Positions 17,375 through 28,175 are shown, counted from the stretch's first letter. The stretch is DNA of 64,000 bases from Streptomyces tendae (GCF_008632955.1 NZ_CP043959.1:1364001-1428000); one strand, 5' to 3'. The notes: generated by a model not told the origin, from the sequence alone. Numbers and translations are program-made.

Positions 17375-18083
17375 CGCCGTGTCCGAAGAGGCCGTGCCCG
17401 AAGAGGCCGTGTCCGCGAAGGGTGTGTCCGCGGAAGCCGTGTCCGAAGAGGCCGTGATCTCCCTGCTGGTCGTCGACGACCACCCGGTCGTACGGGACGG
17501 CCTGCGGGGCATGTTCGAGTCCGCGCCCGGCTTCCGCGTCCTCGGCGAGGCGGCCGACGGCGCGGCGGCGCTGGAGCGGGCCAAGGCCCTGGACCCCGAC
17601 GTGATCCTCATGGACCTGCGGATGCCCGGCACGGGCGGCGTGGAGGCGATCCGGGAGCTGACCCGTAGGGGCGCCCGTGCCCGGGTCCTCGTACTGACCA
17701 CGTACGACACCGACTCCGACACCCTCCCCGCGATCGAGGCGGGCGCCACCGGCTATCTGCTCAAGGACGCGCCGCGCGAGGAGCTGTTCGCCGCCGTCCG
17801 GGCCGCCGCCGAGGGCCGTTCCGTGTTGTCCCCGGCCGTCGCCTCCCGTCTCGTGTCCGCCGTCCGCGCGCCCCGCACCGCCGGCGGCGAACCGCTCTCC
17901 GCACGCGAGAGGGAGGTGCTAACGCTGGTTGCCAAGGGCACCTCCAACCGGGAGATCGCCCGCGAGCTGTTCATCAGCGAGGCCACGGTCAAGACGCACC
18001 TCACCCACATCTTCGGCAAGCTCGGCGCCAAGGACCGGGCGGCCGCCGTGGCGGTGGCGTACGACCGGGGCATCCTCGGCTGA
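17364..18083 (+). CDS. NarL/LuxR-type response regulator with repeat-encoded N-terminal extension
   Basis: A 239-residue cognate regulator of the preceding kinase. The receiver domain (about 33-150) has acidic DD at 38-39, phosphoacceptor D84, switch T and K in LVLTTYD and LLKDAP. The C-terminal LuxR helix-turn-helix (about 172-235) has TSNREIARELFISEATVKTH. Residues 5-31 are an unusual low-complexity tail made by five 15-bp repeats. The start shown (ATG 17364) overlaps the kinase stop. Alternative GTG starts occur in every repeat, the last at 17454 directly before the receiver domain, so the true N terminus is uncertain. Confidence 0.9.
   Translation: MTHDAVSEEAVPEEAVSAKGVSAEAVSEEAVISLLVVDDHPVVRDGLRGMFESAPGFRVLGEAADGAAALERAKALDPDVILMDLRMPGTGGVEAIRELTRRGARARVLVLTTYDTDSDTLPAIEAGATGYLLKDAPREELFAAVRAAAEGRSVLSPAVASRLVSAVRAPRTAGGEPLSAREREVLTLVAKGTSNREIARELFISEATVKTHLTHIFGKLGAKDRAAAVAVAYDRGILG
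17376..17450 (+). repeat. Five 15-bp tandem repeats inside the response regulator gene
   Basis: Units with consensus GCCGTGTCCGAAGAG lie at 17376, 17391, 17406, 17421 and 17436, followed by GCCGTG at 17451. The fourth unit is the most diverged. Every unit has GTG in frame, and four of the six GTGs are closely preceded by GAAGAG or GCGGAA, so the array repeats a start-site-like sequence. Confidence 0.9.
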
Positions 18084-18107
18084 CGACACGCCGCCGGACG
18101 CCGGCCG

Positions 18108-18111
<4 letters not shown>
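18080..18111. terminator. Possible bidirectional terminator between convergent genes
   Basis: CTGACG (18080) pairs with CGTCAG (18106-18111). An inner GCCGG/CCGGC stem with an ACG loop stacks on the 3' side. It sits exactly between the stop of the response regulator and the stop of glgX. There is no T tract. Confidence 0.35.
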
Positions 18112-20375
<2,264 letters not shown>

Positions 20376-20565
20376 CTGTCAGCCTCCCGCGGCTCGTGGG
20401 GGACGACGGCGGACGGGGGAGCCACGGCCCGTGCGGCTCCGGCCGTGGCCCCCCGGTGCGTCGTCCTCCCCACAGTTCTGCCCAGAGCGTGCCTCGCACT
20501 CACGTTTCCCCGAGGGGCGGCATGGTCGTTTCCCGGAGGCGACGCCCGTCGTTGGGTACCGCGTG

Positions 20566-21789
20566 ATGCACGTACAAGGGCGCGCACGGCGCGCGAGGGC
20601 CGCGCTGGCCGTCGTAGTGGCATGGGCAGGACTGCTGACCGGAACCGCCGGATGCAGCTCGGAGGGCCCCGTCACCGGGGCGTACGGGCCGCCAGGACGC
20701 GGGGAGACCATCCAGGTGGCGCCGCGCGACGGCAGCACCGACGTCCGCCCCGACGGACGGCTGCGGGTCCGGGTGGCGGAGGGCCGGCTGGAGTCGGTGA
20801 AGGTGGTGGTCTCGCAGGACGCGCGTGAGTCACCGGTCCCGGGCCGCGTCGACGACGACGGGCGGACCTGGACACCCGACGAGAAACGGCTGGCGCTCGC
20901 CGCCAAGTACACCGTCGACGCGGTCGCCGTGGACGGCGCGGGACGCCGCTCCGCCCGGCACACCACGTTCACCACCCACGTCCCGGCGGAACGCTTCATC
21001 GGCTACGTCGCCCCCGAGGACCGCTCCACCGTCGGCACCGGCATGATCGTCTCCCTGGAGTTCAACCGGAAGATCACCCGCCGGGCCGCCGTGGAACGCG
21101 CGATCCGGGTCACCGCCCGCCCCGCCGTCGAGATCCGGCCCCACTGGTTCGGCTCCACCCGCCTCGACTTCCGCCCCGAGGACTACTGGAAACCCGGCAC
21201 CGAGGTCACCGTCGACCTGAACCTGCGCGACGTCGAGGGCGCGCCCGGCGTCTACGGCCTCCAACAGCGCACCTTCACCTTCACCGTCGGCCGCAGCCAG
21301 GTGTCCGTGGTCGACGCCGCCGCGCACACCATGCGGGTACGGCGGGACGGGGAGCTGCTGGCCACCGTGCCGATCACGGCGGGTGCCGCCAAGACGCCCA
21401 CGTACAACGGCAAGATGGTGATCACCGAGATGCTCGAGGTCACCCGCATGAACAGCCGCACGGTCGGCTTCGGCGGCGAGTACGACATCCCCGACGTCCC
21501 GCACGCCGTCCGGCTGACCAGCTCCGGCACCTTCCTGCACGGCAACTACTGGGCCGCTCCCGAGGTGTTCGGCAGCGGCAACGTCAGTCACGGGTGCGTG
21601 GGCCTGCGCGACGTGAAGGGCGGCGGCGCGGACACCCCGGCGGGCTGGTTCTTCGACCGCAGTCTCATCGGCGACGTCGTCGAGGTCGTCAACAGCAAGG
21701 ACCGGACGGTGGCACCGGACAACGGCCTCGGCGGCTGGAACATGAACTGGAAGGAATGGAAGGCGGGCGGCGCGGTGAACCGGCGCTGA
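20566..21789 (+). CDS. Lipoprotein L,D-transpeptidase 1 (YkuD with Ig-like domains)
   Basis: A 407-residue cell-envelope enzyme. A lipoprotein signal peptide ends in the lipobox LTGTAGC (C30). Two Ig-like/BIG domains (about 45-240) are followed by a YkuD catalytic domain (about 243-375) with FLHGNYW (H325) and SHGCVGLRD (nucleophile C344). Such enzymes form 3-3 meso- or LL-DAP cross-links in peptidoglycan. The C-terminal GWNMNWKEW tail is shared with the next gene. The start is uncertain: ATG 20566 and GTG 20563 are adjacent, and neither has a well-spaced ribosome site (GGAGG is about 26 bases away). Confidence 0.9.
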   Translation: MHVQGRARRARAALAVVVAWAGLLTGTAGCSSEGPVTGAYGPPGRGETIQVAPRDGSTDVRPDGRLRVRVAEGRLESVKVVVSQDARESPVPGRVDDDGRTWTPDEKRLALAAKYTVDAVAVDGAGRRSARHTTFTTHVPAERFIGYVAPEDRSTVGTGMIVSLEFNRKITRRAAVERAIRVTARPAVEIRPHWFGSTRLDFRPEDYWKPGTEVTVDLNLRDVEGAPGVYGLQQRTFTFTVGRSQVSVVDAAAHTMRVRRDGELLATVPITAGAAKTPTYNGKMVITEMLEVTRMNSRTVGFGGEYDIPDVPHAVRLTSSGTFLHGNYWAAPEVFGSGNVSHGCVGLRDVKGGGADTPAGWFFDRSLIGDVVEVVNSKDRTVAPDNGLGGWNMNWKEWKAGGAVNRR

Positions 21790-21942
21790 CCGCACCCCTC
21801 CGGCGGACCGTTGAACTTGGAACGGAACGGTGACAAAACCGCCGCCTCGCACGCTCCTGGCCTGTGGTTACCATTCGCCGTGTGCGCGAGGGGCGCGCTG
21901 GGGGGGGCCGGGTCCGGCCAGACCCGCCGAGGGGAGAAACAA

Positions 21943-23187
21943 GTGAACGTGGGGCCGATATCGGGGGCGTCGGTGGGCGCGCGGCGCGGGGGCAGGAAGC
22001 TCGCGGCGCTGGCACTCGGGGTGATGCTGGCGGTCACCGCCTGTGGCGGCGGGGGATCGGAGCCGGGCTCCGACGGGGGCGACGGCAAGGGCAAGGGCAA
22101 GGACTCCACGGCGGCGCGGAGCGCGCAGTCCGAGGCGGCGGTCACCATCGCGCCGGAGAACGGCGCCAAGTCGGTCGCGACCAGCGGCGCCTTGAAGGTG
22201 ACGGCCGCCAAGGGCAAGCTCACCGAGGTCGTCGTCAAGAACCCGGACGGCAAGGCGGTCGACGGGGCGATATCCGGCGACGGCGCCACCTGGACGCCGT
22301 CCACCCACCTGGCCGCCTCCACCACCTACACGGTGCACGCGGTCGCCAAGGACGCCGAGGGCCGCACCACCGCCGAGGACTCCCGCTTCACCACACTGAC
22401 GCCGGAGAACACCTTCATCGGCCACTTCACCCCCGAGGACGGCTCCACGGTCGGCGTCGGAATGCCGTTCTCGCTCCGCTTCACCCGGGGCATCACCAAC
22501 CCCGAGGACGTCGAGAAGGCCATCCGCATCACCACCGTGCCGGCCGTCGAGGTCGAGGGCCACTGGTTCGGCAACGACCGCCTCGACTTCCGCCCCGAGA
22601 CGTACTGGAAGGCCGGCACCAAGGTCACCGTCGACCTCAACCTCGACGGCGTCGAGGGCCGCGACGGCGTCTACGGCAAGCAGGCCAAGACCGTCTCCTT
22701 CACCATCGGCCGCAGCCAGGTGTCCGTGGTGGACGCCAAGAAGCTCACCATGAAGGTGATGCGGGACGGCAAGCTGATCAAGAAGATCCCGGTCACCACC
22801 GGCGCCCCGGGCTACGAGACCTGGAACGGCAAGATGGTCATCAGCGAGAAGCTGGCGGTCACCCGGATGAACGGCGACACGGTCGGCTACGGCGGCGAGT
22901 ACGACATCAAGGACGTGCCGCACGCGATGCGCCTGTCCACCTCCGGCACCTTCATCCACGGCAACTACTGGGGCGGCGACGTCTTCGGCAACCGTAACGA
23001 CAGCCACGGCTGCGTGGGGCTGCGTGACGTGCGCGGCGGCTGGGACAAGAAGGCGCCGGCGGCCTGGTTCTTCGAGAACTCGCTGATCGGCGACGTGGTC
23101 GAGGTCAAGAACAGCGACGACGCGGTCATCGCCCCGGACAACGGCCTCAACGGCTGGAACATGTCCTGGGAGAAGTGGAAGGCGTAA
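21943..23187 (+). CDS. Lipoprotein L,D-transpeptidase 2 (YkuD with Ig-like domains)
   Basis: A 414-residue paralogue of the preceding gene with the same order: lipobox (VTAC, C34), a Gly/Ser/Lys-rich linker, Ig-like domains, and a YkuD domain with FIHGNYW and SHGCVGLRD (C357). The GTG at 21943-21945 is chosen because GGGGAG lies six bases upstream; an in-frame TTG at 21811 would add 44 residues ahead of the signal peptide and is unlikely. The 153 bp between the two genes show no gene. It probably remodels peptidoglycan cross-links on the outer face of the membrane. Confidence 0.93.
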   Translation: MNVGPISGASVGARRGGRKLAALALGVMLAVTACGGGGSEPGSDGGDGKGKGKDSTAARSAQSEAAVTIAPENGAKSVATSGALKVTAAKGKLTEVVVKNPDGKAVDGAISGDGATWTPSTHLAASTTYTVHAVAKDAEGRTTAEDSRFTTLTPENTFIGHFTPEDGSTVGVGMPFSLRFTRGITNPEDVEKAIRITTVPAVEVEGHWFGNDRLDFRPETYWKAGTKVTVDLNLDGVEGRDGVYGKQAKTVSFTIGRSQVSVVDAKKLTMKVMRDGKLIKKIPVTTGAPGYETWNGKMVISEKLAVTRMNGDTVGYGGEYDIKDVPHAMRLSTSGTFIHGNYWGGDVFGNRNDSHGCVGLRDVRGGWDKKAPAAWFFENSLIGDVVEVKNSDDAVIAPDNGLNGWNMSWEKWKA

Positions 23188-23210
23188 GGTCTCAGCAGTC
23201 CGACCGACGA

Positions 23211-23236
23211 AGGCCCCGGTGTCCGCACCGGGGCCT
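23211..23236 (+). terminator. Terminator after L,D-transpeptidase 2
   Basis: A perfect 11-bp stem AGGCCCCGGTG / CACCGGGGCCT with a TCCG tetraloop begins 24 bp after the stop codon. No T tract follows. Confidence 0.75.
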
Positions 23237-23318
23237 CCGTCGTGCCTCCGCGGGAGACCCCCGGACCCCCGGCCGGGATGTGAGCCACCGCACCGGCACG
23301 GGTGCCGTTAGTGGCCGT

Positions 23319-23324
23319 TAACCT
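23319..23324 (+). promoter_or_regulatory. -10-like TAACCT just before the enoyl-CoA hydratase ATG
   Basis: TAACCT ends six bases before the ATG at 23331 and no ribosome-binding sequence is visible. This is the pattern expected for a leaderless mRNA. Confidence 0.35.
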
Positions 23325-23330
23325 GCTGGC

Positions 23331-24098
23331 ATGACCGTACATCTCGAAGTCGCCGAGGGCGTCGGCACGCTGCGCCTGGACCGCCCGCCCATGAACGCGC
23401 TGGACGTCGCCACGCAGGACCGTCTGAAGGAGCTCGCCGAGGAGGCCACGCGCCGCGAGGACGTGCGCGCCGTGGTGATCTACGGCGGCGAGAAGGTGTT
23501 CGCGGCGGGCGCGGACATCAAGGAGATGCAGGCCATGGACCACGCGGCGATGGTCCTGCGCGCCCGCGCCCTGCAGGACTCCTTCACCGCCGTGGCCCGC
23601 ATCCCCAAGCCGGTCGTCGCCGCCGTCACCGGTTACGCACTCGGCGGGGGCTGCGAGCTCGCCCTCTGCGCCGACTACCGGATCGCCGGGGAGAACGCCA
23701 AGCTCGGTCAGCCGGAGATCCTGCTCGGCCTGATCCCGGGCGCCGGCGGCACCCAGCGGCTGTCCCGGCTGATCGGCCCGTCCAAGGCCAAGGACCTGAT
23801 CTTCACGGGCCGGCAGGTCCGCGCCGACGAGGCCCTGGCCCTCGGCCTCGTGGACCGCGTGGTCCCCGCCGACGAGGTCCACACCCAGGCGCACGCCTGG
23901 GCCGCCAAGCTGGCCCAGGGGCCGGCGATCGCGCTGCGGGCCGCCAAGGAGGCGGTCGACACCGGGCTGGAGACGGACATCGAGACCGGTCTCGCGGTCG
24001 AGCGCAACTGGTTCGCGGGCCTGTTCGCCACGGAGGACCGTGAGCGGGGCATGCGCAGCTTCGTGGAGGAGGGCCCGGGCAAGGCGAAGTTCCTGTGA
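23331..24098 (+). CDS. Enoyl-CoA hydratase/isomerase family protein
   Basis: A 255-residue crotonase-fold enzyme, usual length for the family. The oxyanion-hole segment FAAGADIKEM (about 57-66) and GYALGGGCELAL (101-112) are intact, and both catalytic glutamates of hydratases are present: E109 and E129 (LGQPEILLGLIPGAGGTQ). It is therefore probably a true 2-enoyl-CoA hydratase of fatty-acid beta-oxidation or a related acyl-CoA pathway rather than an inactive crotonase relative. There is no recognisable ribosome site. Confidence 0.92.
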   Translation: MTVHLEVAEGVGTLRLDRPPMNALDVATQDRLKELAEEATRREDVRAVVIYGGEKVFAAGADIKEMQAMDHAAMVLRARALQDSFTAVARIPKPVVAAVTGYALGGGCELALCADYRIAGENAKLGQPEILLGLIPGAGGTQRLSRLIGPSKAKDLIFTGRQVRADEALALGLVDRVVPADEVHTQAHAWAAKLAQGPAIALRAAKEAVDTGLETDIETGLAVERNWFAGLFATEDRERGMRSFVEEGPGKAKFL

Positions 24099-24223
24099 CG
24101 AGCTGTTGAAATTCCCGCACAGACCTTGCAATTGACGGCATGTCTGATCCGGCCCCCTCGGCGGAACGCATTATGGGAGCCTTAACGCGCCCTTAAGCCG
24201 TATCCGTCGAGGGAGCCCGTCGA

Positions 24224-24886
24224 TTGCCCGAGCGTGAGCCGTTGTCGCAGGTCGAGCAGGCCGTCGGAGCCGCCGAAATGCCGTTGGCATATGTCGTGGG
24301 CCCACGGTCGGACGGGGGCGCGCGGGGGGCGTATTCCCCTGGAACGGCCCCGGGCGGCTCCGGGCCCCGCCATGATGAGGTCATGGCGGGGCTGGAGGGC
24401 ATGGAACAGCCGCGGGGAGACGGGCGCGCCATCGCGTCGCGCTGGTCGCCGACGGTCGAGGACGAACGTGCCGTGCGGGCACTGGAGTTGTACGGAGACC
24501 CGGCGGAGCGTGAAATTCCGCTCCCTTCTCTTCCCGAGTCCGCCGCCACCGCCCGCCGCCTGGTGCAGATCGTCATCCTGCGCCGCTGGGGCCTGACCGC
24601 GAAGATCACCGAGGACGCCGTCCTGCTGGTCTCGGAACTGGTCGGCAACGCCGTCCGCCACACCGGTGCCCGTGTCTTCGGTCTGCGCATGCGTCACCGG
24701 CGCGGCTGGATCCGCATCGAGGTCCGTGACCCGTCCAGGGCCCTGCCCTGCCTCATTCCGGTGCAGGAGATGGACATCAGCGGCCGCGGGCTCTTCCTCG
24801 TCGACAAGCTCGCCGACCGCTGGGGCGTCGACCTCCTCTCCCACGGCAAGACCACGTGGTTCGAGATGCGGGTCTCCGACCGCTGA
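24224..24886 (+). CDS. RsbW-like ATP-binding regulatory protein (HATPase_c)
   Basis: A 220-residue protein with a disordered N-terminal region (about 1-90) and a GHKL-type ATPase domain of the anti-sigma/serine-kinase class so numerous in Streptomyces. Visible motifs are the N-box LLVSELVGNAVRHTG and the G-box GRGLFLVDKLADRWG. No phosphoacceptor or membrane segment is present, so it likely acts by binding a sigma factor, an anti-sigma antagonist or another regulator. The TTG start at 24224-24226 is preferred because GAGGGA lies at 24209-24214; ATG 24383 is a fallback. No sigma-factor gene is adjacent. Confidence 0.85.
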   Translation: MPEREPLSQVEQAVGAAEMPLAYVVGPRSDGGARGAYSPGTAPGGSGPRHDEVMAGLEGMEQPRGDGRAIASRWSPTVEDERAVRALELYGDPAEREIPLPSLPESAATARRLVQIVILRRWGLTAKITEDAVLLVSELVGNAVRHTGARVFGLRMRHRRGWIRIEVRDPSRALPCLIPVQEMDISGRGLFLVDKLADRWGVDLLSHGKTTWFEMRVSDR

Positions 24887-24950
24887 GTCCCCGCCGCAGG
24901 CAGGTGGGCCGCGGTGGGTGGCCGCCGCACGGCGGGTCCCTCGGGCCGGA

Positions 24951-24956
24951 TAATCT
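24951..24956 (+). promoter_or_regulatory. -10-like TAATCT upstream of the EF-hand gene
   Basis: TAATCT is a good Streptomyces -10 sequence. It lies about 40 bp before the GTG start, leaving room for the GGAGG ribosome site. No clear -35 box is seen. Confidence 0.45.
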
Positions 24957-24995
24957 TGGCCGCGTCAGAACCAGTACCAACGGAGGGGCGGATCG

Positions 24996-25208
24996 GTGGC
25001 GGACATCGAGGAAGCACGCAAGCAGTTCGAGCGGATCGACACGAACGGGGACGGCTACATCACCGCTGCCGAGTTCAAGACCGCGCTGGCGCAGGGCGGC
25101 GACTGGAACGTCACCGAGGCGGTCGCCGACGCCCTGATCAAGTCGCGGGACCTCGACGGCGACAAGCTGCTGTCCTTCGACGAGTTCTGGGCGCACCTGG
25201 ACAAGTAG
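24996..25208 (+). CDS. Small EF-hand calcium-binding protein
   Basis: A 70-residue soluble protein consisting of one pair of EF-hands and nothing else. Loop 1 is DTNGDGYITAAE (residues 15-26) and loop 2 is DLDGDKLLSFDE (52-63). Both have acidic residues at positions 1, 3 or 5 and 12, so calcium binding is credible. The GTG start at 24996 has GGAGG about nine bases upstream. Actinobacteria encode several such calmodulin-like proteins (the Cab proteins of S. coelicolor, from memory), thought to buffer or sense Ca2+. No partner gene is adjacent. Confidence 0.92.
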   Translation: MADIEEARKQFERIDTNGDGYITAAEFKTALAQGGDWNVTEAVADALIKSRDLDGDKLLSFDEFWAHLDK

Positions 25209-25377
25209 GGCCGCGAGATCTCCGGCGCCGGTACGACCGGCGCCGGACATGCTGTGGGGCCGGACGGGCGAACGGGGACGGAATAGTCCCCCTGTCCGTG
25301 CGGTTGGCGCCGATCATGGGGATTTCTCACGGAAATCCAGCCGGACATCGATCCCCGGAAGGGCGAGGCGAGCGGAC

Positions 25378-26040
25378 ATGAAGATCGGCATCATCGGCGC
25401 GGGCAACATCGGCGGGAATCTCACACGGCGGCTCACGGCCCTCGGCCACGACGTGTCCGTCGCCAACTCCCGCGGCCCGCACACCCTGAAGGCACTGGCC
25501 GAGGAGACCGGGGCGACCCCGGTACGGGTCGAGGAGGCCGCCCGCGGCGCCGAGATCGCCGTGGTCACGGTGCCCATGAAGGCCGTGCCCGACCTGCCGT
25601 CCGGGCTGTTCGACGAGGCCGCCCCGGGCGTGGTCGTCATCGACACCGGCAACTACTACCCGCGGCAGCGCGACGGCCGGATCGCCGGCATCGAGGACGA
25701 GGGCCTCACCGAGAGCCGCTGGACCGAGCGCCAGATCGGCCACCCCGTGATCAAGGCGTTCAACGGCACGTTCGCCCAGGACCTGCTGGACCGCCACCGT
25801 CCGGCCGGCGACCCCGACCGCATGGCGCTGCCCGTCGCCGGGGACGACGAGGCCGCCAAGCGCAAGGTCCGGGACCTGATCGAGGAACTCGGCTTCGACA
25901 CCGTCGACACGGGCGGCCTCGACGACTCCTGGCGCCAGCAGCCCGGCACCCCGGTCTACGGCCTGCGCGGCGGCGTCGACGCCGTCACCCGGGCCCTCGC
26001 CGAGGCACCCCCGGAGCGCCCGGCGGACTTCCGCGGCTAG
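25378..26040 (+). CDS. NAD(P)-binding reductase (F420-dependent NADP oxidoreductase-like)
   Basis: A 220-residue Rossmann protein. It starts directly with the dinucleotide-binding motif GIIGAGNIGGN (4-14) and an NSRGP segment that can contact the 2'-phosphate of NADP. Its domain arrangement resembles NADPH:F420 oxidoreductase and the related NAD-binding domain-2 proteins. The substrate is unproven. The ATG at 25378-25380 is preceded by a purine-rich stretch (GGAAGGGCGAGGCGAG). The open frame extends upstream to 25249, but that part does not resemble the family. It is convergent with the GH25 gene, whose stop is only 12 bp away. Confidence 0.82.
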   Translation: MKIGIIGAGNIGGNLTRRLTALGHDVSVANSRGPHTLKALAEETGATPVRVEEAARGAEIAVVTVPMKAVPDLPSGLFDEAAPGVVVIDTGNYYPRQRDGRIAGIEDEGLTESRWTERQIGHPVIKAFNGTFAQDLLDRHRPAGDPDRMALPVAGDDEAAKRKVRDLIEELGFDTVDTGGLDDSWRQQPGTPVYGLRGGVDAVTRALAEAPPERPADFRG

Positions 26041-26051
26041 GCCTCAGAACG

Positions 26052-26606
26052 TCAGGCTCCGGCCCATTCCCGCAGTGCCGACCCGCTGGAGAAGTCCGCG
26101 ACATTCTTGTCCAGCGGGTCGTCGGTGTACTGGTGGAAACGCCAGTCCGCCTTGATGCGGGGTTTCCCGGCGGTGACGTAGTCGGCGATCCAGAGCCCGT
26201 CACCGGCGTAGGACGTGGTGTCGACGTTCAGCCAGAAATCCCGGTTGGAGTACAGGACCACCTTGTTGTGGGGCCGCAGCTCCTTCACCTCGCGGATGAA
26301 GCGGTCCTTCTCCGCGTTGCTGGCCCGGGTGCCGCTTCCCGTCCTCTCCCAGTCCACGGCGAGGATGTCGCCCCGCTTCTCGGGCGCCTTGCTGACGAAG
26401 TACGCGGCCTGTTCGGTGAGATTCCCCGGCCAGAGGAAGTGGTAGAACCCGACCACCAGACCGGCGTCCCGGCCTCTCTTGGTCTGGGCGCTCAATTTCG
26501 AGTTCACGTACGAACGCCCCTCCGTCGCCTTGATGAAGACGAAGGAAAGGCCGTCCGTGTCGTACGTTTCGGACTGGTGGGAACTGACGTCGATGCCGTG
26601 CAGCAT
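26052..26606 (-). CDS. Glycoside hydrolase family 25 (lysozyme-like) domain protein without signal peptide
   Basis: A 184-residue protein that is essentially only a GH25 barrel. Family landmarks are GIDVSSHQ at the extreme N terminus (D6), FIKATEG, GFYHFLWPG, and the catalytic VDWE (D85 and E87), then LYSNRDFW and WIADYV. GH25 enzymes cleave the MurNAc-GlcNAc bond of peptidoglycan. The product seems to start at ATG 26604-26606 (AGGGAG a few bases upstream), so there is no signal peptide, Tat motif or wall-binding domain. An in-frame extension to 26837 is Arg/Gly/Pro-rich and not signal-like. How it reaches the wall, if it does, is unclear. Confidence 0.85.
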   Translation of the reverse strand: MLHGIDVSSHQSETYDTDGLSFVFIKATEGRSYVNSKLSAQTKRGRDAGLVVGFYHFLWPGNLTEQAAYFVSKAPEKRGDILAVDWERTGSGTRASNAEKDRFIREVKELRPHNKVVLYSNRDFWLNVDTTSYAGDGLWIADYVTAGKPRIKADWRFHQYTDDPLDKNVADFSSGSALREWAGA

Positions 26607-26834
26607 GGGGCTCCCTGAAGGTGCTGGTGGGGGGCGGGGAGTCGAACGCATCATTCCCCGTTCCGGCGCCGGTGACCCGTTCGGGAGCGGGGCGACCGGA
26701 TCTTCGGAACCACCGTCTCCGGATCGCGCGCCCCTCGCACGCCACCCCCTGTCGGAGTACCACCCCCGGCCGACACCCGCCCCCACCCCTCGGGATGCGG
26801 GACGCCGGGTGTGCGGCGCCTCGTCCGGGCGCAG

Positions 26835-26861
26835 CAACTAAGCTGGTGATGCGCGTAGTTG
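26835..26861. promoter_or_regulatory. Inverted repeat and -10-like box in the 311-bp divergent region 26607-26917
   Basis: CAACTA (26835-26840) and TAGTTG (26856-26861) are inverted repeats flanking a TAAGCT -10-like box (26839-26844) that points toward the 26918 gene. The arrangement would suit an operator over a promoter. The rest of the divergent gap shows no further recognisable element. Confidence 0.4.
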
Positions 26862-26917
26862 AGGGACAACAGGGGGCGCCGCACGGGGCCCGGCGACATC
26901 CGCGAAGGAGCGTGCTG

Positions 26918-28156
26918 GTGCAGCGCACCGGACTGTACTACCCGTACGTCCACTTCCGTGACGCGGCGTGGATCAAGGCCGCCGCGCTCTACCTGCCGGA
27001 GATGGCCCGTGTGGTGCCCGACGGGTTCCGCGTGGCGGACCCGGACCACGTCCGTGTCCTGCGGGACGAGCTCGGCTTCGTTCAGGACATCGACCCCGCC
27101 CTCGCCGTCGAGGCGGCGTCCGGGCACCTGCTGCGGCTTGTGGCCGAGCACGGCGAGGAATTGCGGAACCGTTTCGGAGTGACCGTCCGGCAGGACGTGG
27201 TGGACGCCGAACCCGCGCCCCCCGGCGCCCGGACGCCAGCCGGCAGTCATGGGCATCGCTCCGGCCCGCCCTGGGAGCGACCGTTGGCGGGCCTGTATCC
27301 GGGGGAGATGTCACCGGCGCTCAGGCAGGCGCTGTCCGCCACCGGGCTGGCGGGCAGGCGCGTGCGCAGCAGCTTCAGCCATGGTGAGCCCGGTGTCTGG
27401 CTGGGCATGGACCCGGCGCTCGCCTGGGTGTACAAATGCGCGCTGACGGCCGAACTGGCGGCCGATACCGCCTTCCTGCCCGTCACCGACCAGGAAGCCG
27501 CCCACACCGCGGCCGACCCCTGGGACACCGAGCGGATGGCGGCGGTCCTCCTGGAGGGTGCTCCGGCCCCGGCCGGAACCGGTGACCTCACCGCACGGAT
27601 CGGGGTGCTGTCCGTGCGGTGTGTGCTTCCTGCAGGGCTCGACGGGGTGCCGGCGGAGAAGATCGTGGCACTGCGCAAGAAGTACGAGCCGGAGTTCCTC
27701 GCCTACACGGACACCATCGACCGGACGGCGGCGGACCTCCGCGACGCGCTGGCCGGCATCCGCAGTCCGCACGCCCTGGACACGTACGTGCGGCAAGCGG
27801 TGCACAGGGAGTTCGAGGTGGCGCTGGTGAGTCTGCGCAAGGCCATGAACGGCGTCGGTCTCCAGACGATCACCACCTCCGTCAGCACCACGTTCGACAC
27901 CCCCACCTCGGCGGCCCTGCTGAGCGGGCTGATCGGCACGGTCGGCGGGACCGTGGCGGGCAGTGCGGCGGGCATAGTGTCCGGCGTCGGCGCGACGGCC
28001 GTGGGCATCCTCGGGGCAGCCCGCTGCCGACGCGACGAAGTGCTCGCCGCCTCCCCGGTCAGCTTCCTGCTGCGGGTCGAGAACGGGCTGAACCCCCGCA
28101 CGGCGGTTCGCCGGATCGGCCGCGCCCTGCGGCGGGGCGCCGGCGCGGGCGTGTAA
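26918..28156 (+). CDS. DUF6236-like protein with C-terminal glycine-rich hydrophobic hairpin
   Basis: A 412-residue protein of unknown function. The N terminus ([20 protein letters not shown]) recalls the actinobacterial DUF6236 family; this is from memory. A proline-rich hinge (about 95-125) separates two soluble regions. A Lys/Arg-rich helix pair around 245-310 is followed at about 330-372 by a Gly/Ala/Thr-rich hydrophobic stretch with repeated GxxxG spacing ([16 protein letters not shown]), then a basic tail. There is no signal peptide. GTG 26918 is chosen because GAAGGAG (26904-26910) is seven bases away; GTG 26912 would leave a one-base gap. It is divergent from the GH25 gene. Confidence 0.75.
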   Translation: MQRTGLYYPYVHFRDAAWIKAAALYLPEMARVVPDGFRVADPDHVRVLRDELGFVQDIDPALAVEAASGHLLRLVAEHGEELRNRFGVTVRQDVVDAEPAPPGARTPAGSHGHRSGPPWERPLAGLYPGEMSPALRQALSATGLAGRRVRSSFSHGEPGVWLGMDPALAWVYKCALTAELAADTAFLPVTDQEAAHTAADPWDTERMAAVLLEGAPAPAGTGDLTARIGVLSVRCVLPAGLDGVPAEKIVALRKKYEPEFLAYTDTIDRTAADLRDALAGIRSPHALDTYVRQAVHREFEVALVSLRKAMNGVGLQTITTSVSTTFDTPTSAALLSGLIGTVGGTVAGSAAGIVSGVGATAVGILGAARCRRDEVLAASPVSFLLRVENGLNPRTAVRRIGRALRRGAGAGV

Positions 28157-28175
28157 GGGGCGCAACGGTGACCGC

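Noticed and set aside
21811-21942. TTG start with a TTA codon for L,D-transpeptidase 2
   Set aside because: GTG 21943 has GGGGAG at ideal spacing and starts directly before the signal peptide, so the TTA at about 21867 is not translated.
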